A stretch of DNA of 64,000 bases from Aporrectodea caliginosa (lineage: Eukaryota; Annelida; Clitellata; Crassiclitellata; Lumbricidae): the NCBI GenBank assembly GCA_020284085.1, contig JACEVL010000079.1, forward strand, positions 124,001 to 188,000, in the 5' to 3' direction. The position numbers were made by a program, and so were the translations under genes. This document shows positions 56,683-64,000 of the stretch, in pieces (position 1 is the first letter of the stretch; each line of letters begins with the position of its first letter). The notes below the pieces were generated by a model that was not told the origin of the DNA, searched no databases, and worked only from the letters and a program-made list of their open reading frames with translations.

Positions 56683-57468
56683 GATAAACCATAAAACCAT
56701 GCCAATAACTAAAGGATAAGAAAATCCAGTGTTAATTATTAATTGGCATTGACATGGACTTTCAATGATAATTAAAGATTAAAGATTATTACTGCAGGAG
56801 GTTGCCAAAACAGGTTACTCTTTCTGTATTAATGAAAGAAGAAATTGTTTTTGGTAAAAAATTTAACTTTTTTTCTTATTCGGTTTTCAAGGCCTGTGAT
56901 TGCCGATTCCGATTAATACCGAACGATTAATCGGCCCATCCCTAGTAAGGTTAAACTTGTCTCAACTCAATATAACTAATTAACATGCATTTCCATCATC
57001 GATCGTTGCATGTACTTATTTTTCTCCTGTGGTCTTTCTTATAGAAATTTCGTTTTGAGTTGTCAAAAAAATAAACTTACAAATAAACCAACAGTCTGCT
57101 CATCCACCCCATTTCAATGTCATGCAACTTGCCCCTTTGTTCATTATACTAGAACATTTTGTTCCGAGCTTATAACTGAACTGTTTGAACTACTAATTCT
57201 TCTTCTCTGCAATCTTGTGAATAACTATCAAAGACTCTATAAATGTTTTCAATCTTAGTATCACGCTAGTTCACTTAAATTACAACTATATATAGGGGCC
57301 TAAGTGTAGCCTACTGCTCTCTTTCTGAAAGAGAGAAGTAACAAATGGTTGCCTAGGTATAGCTGTATTAAATTAATCACATTTAAGTACATTTAAGCAG
57401 TAGTATGCGATAACTACCTCAATAAGGGAATCTTCGAGTAGTTCCAACTTTGAATCTATTGCATCCAT
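53438..57468 (-). CDS. RBR (RING-IBR-RING) ubiquitin-ligase-like protein, gene 1
   Basis: Probable two-exon gene. Exon 1 (57468-57418) encodes MDAIDSKLELLEDSLIE, with an in-frame stop upstream and a GT donor. Exon 2 (56449-53438) follows a TTTCTTTATGTGCAG acceptor; phase 0, total about 1,020 aa. Residues about 190-290 (LCIYQGHKDLGYMQIS then LTNEQPRFVLALDAL) resemble the OB-fold region that follows the helicase core in DEAH11/DEAH12-type proteins; no helicase motifs occur. The last ~209 residues form the RBR: RING1 (CPVC...CGHAYCREC), IBR, and RING2 with the family's acceptor-type Cys (EYGC, about residue 981). In RING2 the first zinc pair is altered (RLLCCRIAI where the paralogue has KSCPNCRIAI). 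RBR ligases pass ubiquitin through a RING2 thioester; activity here is uncertain. Its paralogue lies 4.2 kb away. Confidence 0.8.
56524..56944. mobile_element. hAT MITE in intron 1 of RBR gene 1
   Basis: Tips TAGGGATGAACCGATT and AATCGGCCCATCCCTA are inverses with two mismatches. Flanking octamers TTGCGGTT and GTAAGGTT match at five of eight positions, as expected of an older 8-bp duplication. A (TA)n run lies inside (about 56635-56676). TAGGGATG..CCGAT tips are typical of a widespread animal hAT MITE type. Confidence 0.7.
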
Positions 57469-57599
57469 TTTAAAATTAAGACGCTTTAAACTGTTGAAAT
57501 CTGTGAAGCCCGAATAGGCCTACTTGCTTTGCTAAACGAACGTGGAACTCACGACAATGGTATGCTTAGGCCTATAGGCGAAATAAAAATGTCGTGTTG

Positions 57600-57740
57600 T
57601 GCAATAACCACCGCATTGCGCAACCCATTGCAAGCACCATCTGGATACAATGGATTCAGAGTTTAACGACAGTTTATGACAACAAAGGTCGTCGCCGTCG
57701 ACAGATTTTTTTGGCTTATTAAAGCTCTTTCTATGTAATG
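57600..57740 (+). repeat. Type B GTTTAACGAC module
   Basis: GGATTCAGAGTTTAACGACA then GTCGTCGCCGTCGACAGA and TTTTTTTGGCTTATTAAAGC. It lies just upstream of RBR gene 1, far from the other copies. Confidence 0.7.
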
Positions 57741-57885
57741 GACTAATGGTGCAACCACATAGACATCTAATTGAATATGCATGATATTCGTACGAAGACT
57801 GGACAAGCGCAGTGTTTCCCATAGATCTAATACCTGAATACAGCATACAGTCAGATTTCTGACGCATACATCTAATCTTAGCCTG

Positions 57886-57942
57886 TGACGTCATATGGTG
57901 CAGAGCGTTATATATAAAGAGGTCGTTGGTGCAGAGAGCAGT
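57886..57942 (+). promoter_or_regulatory. Promoter-like CRE + TATA cluster
   Basis: TGACGTCA (about 57888) is followed 14 bp later by TTATATATAAAG (about 57908) and, ~30 bp on, GCAGTCTTTC. The order suits plus-strand initiation near 57940, away from RBR gene 1. No plus-strand gene follows, so it could belong to a solo LTR, or TATATATA could serve gene 1 in the opposite direction. Confidence 0.25.
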
Positions 57943-58776
57943 CTTTCTACAGTCAAGTCTATAGAGCAGTTAATAGAACTTCTCGTAGTCGTAGTTGTAA
58001 ACTCTAATTTCTAAAGCGCTACTTTAAAGCTAAGCGCAGGGACTAGTTTTTATGAAAATAGGACAGAAAAAACATACAAGTTACATATATAGGTAGTTTG
58101 TTTTAGATTCATTTCATATATAAATTTTAACATTTAACAGTACATGCTAGTTTTCCTAGCATCTTCTGTGACATGTGGTGAGAAATCACTGCCGCTTACA
58201 GCTACCGGTAGTGTATACCATTTCATAATCAAAAGACTTGACTGGTTGCAACTTGCAAGTCACGATTTTTTAACACTCCAACACATTCTGGCCATTCTAT
58301 CACCAAGTATGAGTTCACCTTATGGCACTGATCCTAACAAGGTGCTTCTTTGTAATTCACATACTTGTTTATCAGTAATTAACTAGAAATTTAATTCCTG
58401 ATCAAATAAAAAATACATAATGTCTTTACCCTGTCTTTAAAGATATCAGCTGCATTCATGCATTACAAATCAGTACCCAGTTCATCCACTGCCATAATCT
58501 GAAGCAGATATCTTCGCTGGCAAGCAGTTTGCATTAATGGCTAACAGTGTAAGCCAAAGGAAACAATCAATTGCTAAAAGAAATATCAGTACACTGCTTC
58601 TCTGACTGTTAATCAAAGAACTTTTAAGTCCACCATAATTATTGCACAGTCCTTGAGATATATTTGAACCCTATAAGACTCAAATTATGTTTTATCCAGT
58701 CCAACAGTGTATTTGTGGAAAGCATCAGTTGTAGAATTAGACAGTCTTGCAATGCGACATACGTTCATGTCTTATA
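57943..58776. other. Spacer between RBR gene 1 and hAT element
   Basis: No gene recognised. If the hAT insertion is subtracted, this is the continuation of the region downstream of RBR gene 2. Confidence 0.4.
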
Positions 58777-59107
58777 GTTGTCTCCAGGGGTTAAAGTGGG
58801 TGGGAACGCGTGGGAACGGCGTTCCCACTGCTCTCGAAATTCTCTGCTTGCGTTCCCACTGCTCACAATGCAATGGAACCCTGGGAACGCATGCGTTCCA
58901 GTAAAATTCTTCTTCAGAACGTCCGCTCGCGGCGCTTATTCTCATTGCTTCTATAAATAACTATTCCAGCGTAGTGTGTCCACAGTCCGCTTGTTTAGGC
59001 CCCTAAACATCCCTCGCAGGACTTGATTAACGACCGAATTAAATCGGAAGTCATTTGTTGAAATTGCTGTGCGGCCCCACCGTTTCTAGCCCCACCAGGC
59101 CGCAACA

Positions 59108-59179
59108 GTTCTAGCCCCACGAGGCGCCCGCTACTGTGCCAGGCTAGTAGCGGGTGCACATGCCCGGTGGGGCTAGAAC
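59108..59179. repeat. GC-rich hairpin inside hAT element
   Basis: GTTCTAGCCCCAC (59108-59120) pairs with 59167-59179, and GCGCCCGCTACT (59124-59135) with 59146-59157 (one mismatch), loop 10 nt. A further TTTCTAGCCCCACC lies just upstream. Possibly the core of a nested MITE. Confidence 0.7.
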
Positions 59180-59929
59180 CGTCGTTTGCGCGTCGCATGT
59201 TAATCTCTTTCTTTTGGGTTTGGTTCTCCACGTGTGAACAACCAGATATGAATAGATTCAATAGATTGAAATTTAGGTGTTGAATAGATGAGGGACTAAG
59301 ACCGTAGACGACAGATAATTACCAGTTTTAAAGTTCAATAAGAATTAAAAGGTATTTATTGCCAAGAAAGGCAAGTAATGACGACCATCCTGTGCAATCA
59401 ACCAGATAAAAAAACTTGGTGGATGGTGTTTAATATTCAAATCTGTCAAAAGTGTAAGACTCTAGGTTTTAGGGGGGTCAACCACAAACTTACCCAGGGA
59501 CGAGGCTCTTCATTCTTTCTCACAGTGGAGCCTTGTTTTTAAGATACCCATGAATTTTATGTAACTAATTGATTGTAGCCTACTCTGAAAACCCTTTTGT
59601 ATCGGCTGCCTGTATTTAGTTTTAATATTATTTATAATTTTTGTTATAATATTTTTTTTATTTGTCTGCATATCTAAATCTAATTTGTATAGGTTTGTAG
59701 AACATTAGGTTAGCTGTTATTCCCTGTGCATAAGCTTGCATTATAATATTTTCATTCTTTTGGCTTTAATAGTCAGGGTGATCATGATTCATGATGGCTC
59801 GGCATTCATGATATTATAATTACGTTGTATTTGTATTTGTTCAGTCATGTTACATCACCTGATTCAGAGCAACCAAAATTTTTCAGAATGGTCAAGAAAC
59901 TGACTAAACCCTATTTTCATTAAAAAAAT

Positions 59930-60559
59930 TAGGACTCAGACTCATGTATGATGCCCTGGAAGAGTTAGCTGATGTGTCCTTGGCATTACATAAAGCTGCT
60001 ATCACTCTTCCTGTTGCTCATCACCTCCTGACAAGACAAAAAGAAGTATTTGCAGCTAGAAAAGAGTCCAGTGCTGAAGCTTGTCAGGCTGTAGGCTACT
60101 AGCAGTGGTAGAGAGAGAGAAAAATTCATCGAGGTCAGTTTTACCACGCACTGATGGACGGCATGGCAAAGAGACTGCTGGCAGATTCGGAGAAGGATCT
60201 CTAGTGCATTCGATTGTGTCTCTTGGCCAAATGATCTTGCAACTGAGCATGGCGAAAGAGAACTTGCACATTTATGTGGCAAGTTCTTTCTTCAATATAC
60301 TGAGGTCAAGCAAGGTAATTGAGATTTTAAGACAGTAGAGGTGGCCAGTTTTCCGATCATTTCCAAGAGTTGCTGAATCGAGTACATGCCTTACCAGTAA
60401 ACACGGCGGAGTGTGAAAGAGGGTTCAGTCAAATAAATATAGTCTGCACATCACTTAGATCACAGCTGTGTATAGATCATATCTCATCACTCATGTGTAT
60501 TTCAGTGAATAGTCCCCCTCTGGAAATTTTGAAGCCACTGCCATATATAAAATCATAGC
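59930..60559 (+). pseudogene. hAT transposase remnant
   Basis: Two blocks separated by frameshifts. The first, MYDALEELADVSLALHKAAI then TLPVAHHLLTRQKEVFAARK, is from the central region of a hAT transposase. The second (60370-60558), LPVNTAECERGFSQINIVCT then LRSQLCIDHISSLMCIS, is the hAT C-terminal dimerisation domain. Catalytic residues upstream were not recognised. The product is not functional. Confidence 0.85.
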
Positions 60560-60697
60560 CATCGACGTGGTGCTACTGATGCAACCTGCATGAAGTGTAC
60601 TCCTGCTTCTAAACAAAATACAAATTTTGAATCTCTGTGGTGTCTTTTATGATTGTATTTAGTAAGTTGGGTGATTCCACGTCAATTCAACCAACAT

Positions 60698-60779
60698 GAT
60701 TTACATGAAATTTGACCCACTTGTTGGGTTTATACATGTCTGATGTGGCCCAACAAGTGGGCCAAATTTCACGTAAATC
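60698..60779. repeat. 31-bp stem hairpin inside hAT element
   Basis: 60698-60728 pairs with 60749-60779 with about two mismatches and a 20-nt loop (CCCACTTGTTGGG against CCCAACAAGTGGG at the apex). Confidence 0.8.
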
Positions 60780-61361
60780 TGAGTCAGTCATGTCAATCAT
60801 AGTTGCAAATTTCGTTATATGACACCGGATCATCCCGTTAAGTTTTTGGACCTGTAAGGTCCCTGTTTGTTGTTAATCAAGTAGTTCACCATTCAGACTG
60901 TTCAGTCAAGATTTCTTTCTGTCATTGATTCATTGACTGAATCAAATTTCTTTCAGTTTTCTTTCTAAATTTATCTGACTGCATGATATAAAAAGATAAC
61001 ATTATTAGGTTTTCTTATACTAGCTTGTGTCTGTGGATCTTTAAAATTTACATTCAGAAGGATAACCTGCAATGTTTCTTGTTTATTGCACATCAGTTAC
61101 TGAATCAGAAGTCCTTTGTATTTTTTCTTAGAATGATGTGACTGCATTTTTGTGACTGCAACTGTTCAGTTATTGAGTTAAGGCACTAGTTTTGCTTTGT
61201 GAAATTATTTGCTTTTTTTCTGGTAGTTAGACTGAGGGCCAGCATGCAAGTTTTTTCATGTGTAGGCCTAATGCCCATCATAGACAGAATTGAAATGCCT
61301 CTGCTTTTTTTCTAGTAGAATTTTGTAGCTGCTTAAAATTTAATACCATTACTTATTAAGT

Positions 61362-61435
61362 TATATATATATATATATATATATATATAACATTACTTAT
61401 TAAGTTATATATATATATATATATATATAATATAA
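61362..61435. repeat. (TA)n microsatellites
   Basis: Two TA runs separated by ACATTACTTATTAAGTT, which also precedes the first run, so the unit is duplicated. Confidence 0.9.
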
Positions 61436-61640
61436 TTAATATATTAATGCTATTGGTTTCTGAAATGTTATAATCGAATCGTTGTGTTGAACTCAAAGTT
61501 GGAGTTCCCACTGCTCACCCAAACCACTTTAACCACTGGTTGTCTCTGAAACATTCTTGTGTAGGGCGCTGTCCAGGGCGTTTTAATGTTTGATTGACTG
61601 AACACTATAGGCCACATTACTATTCATTTGAGTATAACAT

Positions 61641-64000
61641 TCAGCTGAAGTTTTCACATGTAATCATGTGAGTATAACATTCAAATGACGTTTGACAGTG
61701 AAACTGTCCACAATTCCAGCAAATATATTTCTTACACCACACACAGAAAACAGCGTTGCATCCTTCTTCTTTCAGAATGGCAATGCGACAGTTAGGGCAG
61801 CTCTTTCTCATGCGACCATTTTCATTCAACCAGTCCCTTGTGCTCCAGGACTCGTCGCAGGCCTTTGTCCCATGAAACCTACTGTTGCACTGCAGACAGA
61901 ATCTGCCCAGGCACCAGAGGCAGGCCTTCATTTTATCCTGTTCGTAAATTACACACATTCCACCACATCGTCGTTGTAGGCAAAGCCCAAACGAAGCTGC
62001 ATTCTCCGCTGCAAAGCTCTTTAACACGTTTCGAAGTAACTTTCTGGTGTCATAATCCTGAACTATGCCACAGATGTGCCATAGCTCACCTGCACTGAAA
62101 GCTTTGCCACACTTTCGGAAAGCACACTTTATTGGCAGATTTCGATCTTTTATGGACTGAATTATGTACTGAAGCAGGCATTCTTTGCAGTATGCATGTC
62201 CACAAAGACTTAGCAAATAGCAGTCTTCACTTGAAACTTTGATATTCTCAGACAAACAGACTGGACACTCTGAGTTGGGAGTTTTTATGCCCACTGGAAC
62301 ATCTATCCGCTGCTGCAGTGTAGATTTTATTTCGTCTGAGTACCTATTGAAAACATCGGCTTTTGTTTCAAGCCAAAGTTCAGGACGATCCTCAAATAAG
62401 AAGTACTGTGAAATGTCTCTACTGCATTTGAGTTTGTCCAGATGAGATCTCATATTGTTGTACAAAATCTTCAAACCACTGGAATTAAAACAGGTCTTGT
62501 CAAAGTCAAACAAGTACCAGCTCAATCCACAGGAATTAGGTTTTCCTGCCAGCTGCCTCTTCAGAATGCTAGCTGACTGACTCTTATTAGAAGGATCCCC
62601 ATAGATGTACACTTTTTTATGAAACTTTGGCAGGTATATGCAAGTTTTTTTTAAATGCATCAGAAACTTCAGAACCTTTGTACCATCATTGCTCTGCAGG
62701 TAATTAAATTGATGGTTGTCAAAAGTTACTTTAGCAGGTTGAAAGAAGTCCTCCAGATTTTGTGCTAGGCTGTGCATGTGACAACTCTCTGTGGCAGTCA
62801 CACTCACAAGTACCTGAAGGTTAATGTTCGAACAATACACAGACGAAAGTGGATTCTGTATGATCCAACTCTCGACAAAATTTTCTTGTTGCATTCTACC
62901 AAGCATTTCTTGCAATGGCTTTTCTATAAAACAATAAAAGTTTCGGGTCATCATGATGCGAATTGATTTTAGATCTGTTGCCAGTTTTGTTGGGTGTTTT
63001 AAGATAATCGAGAAGTTATATCTTGAAATGCTTTCTATGCACCTGGTTCCAACTCTACCAGCATACACGTTTGGAAAGACAAGTTTGAGTTCAAACTGGT
63101 TAGGATTTTCTGAATTTGCTTGTGCCCAGATGGCAGTGCTGTTCTGCCTTCCGTCAGTTGTCAGTCCCGCTTCTGCAAAAGCCCGCATTACAGCAGCAAT
63201 GACAATTGTTTTGGCATCTTTACAAAACATTGAAACATTTCCTTTCTTTTCATCTTCTACTTTATCTCTGATCAAGCAGTGCAGAATTACTTCCACTGAA
63301 GTGTCAAAAACAACTATGTCTTCAACCAAGATATTTGTCTGTTTAGAAATCAGAGATTCAGTGTAGCATTCGTATTTTGCAGCATTTGCATTGGCTGACA
63401 TATGTTGGTAATTACCCAGAATCTCAATCTTCCTTTTGTATATAAAACTGTCATCCTCTTCATGGGTTGGAAAAATTTCTGCTGCTTTTGAAAAGTCTGA
63501 AGTATTGGCACATTTTCTTATATGAACCTCTCGAAGCTGTTTGCCGCGAAACCACTGAAAACCAGTTATGCCCAAGCACTGTAGCCCTTCTCCAATGTGC
63601 ATTCGTAAAGAACTGTATAAATTTGGAAAGGGTATCTCCAGTTCTTTCCTTTTCACTTCCATTTGAAGGCTTTTAAGTTCCTCTTCCAGCGCAGATTTTA
63701 CTTTGTCACAACCGACTTTGGGACACAGTATTCTCAGCTGTTTTAGGTCTCTGTTATACAAGACTTTTATGACATGTCCACAGATTAATTTAAGCCTCTC
63801 ACAAAATATTTCTGATAACGCAAGAGACCCAAGTTCAAAACTCATATATTCTGTGACAACGGGAATGCAAAAGAACTGATCCACCATGTCCTCTGGTGTC
63901 CTGTTGTGGTATTTGTACAGCATGGAAGCTGCCAAGTCGTCTCCAACACAAACAAGAAGATTCACCTCCTCTGGAATGTGATCCTTGGTCAAAGCATCCA
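61641..64000 (-). CDS. RBR ubiquitin-ligase-like protein, gene 2 (partial)
   Basis: The frame is open to the window end, so the N-terminus lies outside; about 786 C-terminal residues are present. It is roughly 75-80 percent identical by eye to gene 1 and in the same orientation, a tandem duplicate. It contains the middle region (CVGDDLAASMLYKYHN, then LICGHVIKVLYNRDLKQL), a long unassigned segment, and a complete RBR: RING1 (CPVCLSENIK, CGHAYCKEC), IBR (CLWCLGRFCLQCNSRFHG) and RING2 (CPNCRIAILKEEGCNAVFC, ICWNC). The RING2 Cys that carries ubiquitin in RBR enzymes is present, and unlike gene 1 both Cys of the first RING2 zinc pair are kept. It ends in a Cys/His-rich tail (FECYTHMITCENFS) like DEAH11/12-type proteins. 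Confidence 0.85.
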   Translation of the reverse strand, partial: DALTKDHIPEEVNLLVCVGDDLAASMLYKYHNRTPEDMVDQFFCIPVVTEYMSFELGSLALSEIFCERLKLICGHVIKVLYNRDLKQLRILCPKVGCDKVKSALEEELKSLQMEVKRKELEIPFPNLYSSLRMHIGEGLQCLGITGFQWFRGKQLREVHIRKCANTSDFSKAAEIFPTHEEDDSFIYKRKIEILGNYQHMSANANAAKYECYTESLISKQTNILVEDIVVFDTSVEVILHCLIRDKVEDEKKGNVSMFCKDAKTIVIAAVMRAFAEAGLTTDGRQNSTAIWAQANSENPNQFELKLVFPNVYAGRVGTRCIESISRYNFSIILKHPTKLATDLKSIRIMMTRNFYCFIEKPLQEMLGRMQQENFVESWIIQNPLSSVYCSNINLQVLVSVTATESCHMHSLAQNLEDFFQPAKVTFDNHQFNYLQSNDGTKVLKFLMHLKKTCIYLPKFHKKVYIYGDPSNKSQSASILKRQLAGKPNSCGLSWYLFDFDKTCFNSSGLKILYNNMRSHLDKLKCSRDISQYFLFEDRPELWLETKADVFNRYSDEIKSTLQQRIDVPVGIKTPNSECPVCLSENIKVSSEDCYLLSLCGHAYCKECLLQYIIQSIKDRNLPIKCAFRKCGKAFSAGELWHICGIVQDYDTRKLLRNVLKSFAAENAASFGLCLQRRCGGMCVIYEQDKMKACLWCLGRFCLQCNSRFHGTKACDESWSTRDWLNENGRMRKSCPNCRIAILKEEGCNAVFCVWCKKYICWNCGQFHCQTSFECYTHMITCENFS

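Larger units (their letters stand above)
58785..61538 (+). mobile_element. hAT transposon with perfect 8-bp TSD
   Basis: The left tip CAGGGGTTAAAGTGG and right tip CCACTTTAACCACTG are inverses with one mismatch. The octamer GTTGTCTC flanks both (58777-58784 and 61539-61546). GGGAACGC and GCGTTCCCACTGCTC words recur near both ends. It carries decayed transposase coding on the plus strand. It sits about 95 bp downstream of the stop codon of RBR gene 2. Confidence 0.95.

Overview
The window reads as nuclear DNA of a metazoan, most likely a marine invertebrate. The signs are AT-rich spacers, introns, metazoan-type transposon superfamilies (hAT, piggyBac, THAP/P-like, CR1/L2-like LINEs, Ty3/Gypsy, tRNA-derived SINEs), abundant microsatellites, and frequent TAGGCCTA words. 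There is no operon, ribosome-binding site, CRISPR array or phage structure. The species cannot be fixed from the sequence.

Layout. (1) 0-2.7 kb: degenerate dispersed repeats, a coiled-coil coding relic and a 174-bp tandem duplication. (2) 2.7-9.6 kb: a young-looking Ty3/Gypsy-type LTR element that encodes only Gag, CCHC knuckles and protease, with no polymerase. (3) 9.7-13.8 kb: simple repeats around a BED-finger-like relic, an oppositely oriented 5'-truncated Gypsy pol, a LINE RT scrap and a foldback element with a perfect 8-bp target duplication. (4) 18.0-20.2 kb: the 3' end (integrase plus probable LTR) of another Gypsy element. (5) 20.6-37 kb: a field of many diverged copies of a short modular repeat (core GTTTAACGAC...GTTGACGTCG) in both orientations, with LINE ends, SINEs, a TTAA-flanked piggyBac relic and a perfect 34-bp hairpin. 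(6) 37.0-40.2 kb: long (TTCC)n blocks and two copies of a ~0.75-kb segment, one of which is peppered with TTCCTT words. (7) 41.4-45.8 kb: a hAT element with an 8-bp duplication carrying a nested TTAA-flanked piggyBac relic, which contains a CRE-palindrome minisatellite. (8) 45.9-48.1 kb: a foldback array of eleven ~150-bp units, each with a paired YY1-like AAGATGGCGGCC word. (9) 49.0-51.0 kb: a broken THAP/P-like transposase split by a hAT MITE. (10) 53.3-64 kb: the only convincing host genes, two tandem minus-strand paralogues of a DEAH11/12-like RBR ubiquitin-ligase family without a helicase core. Gene 1 appears complete in two exons (about 1,020 aa) with a hAT MITE in its intron. Gene 2 runs off the window end and has a 2.75-kb hAT element about 95 bp past its stop codon.

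The RBR paralogues are probably the functional content. Almost everything else is transposon-derived, layered and often datable by nesting. The most unusual signals are the helicase-less RBR pair, the inverted YY1-motif array, the CRE minisatellite, the shared 'TTAA + TIR + subterminal palindrome' design of several elements, the GTTTAACGAC module field and the TTCCTT-invaded duplicate. Family assignments come from reading motifs by eye; no database search was run.
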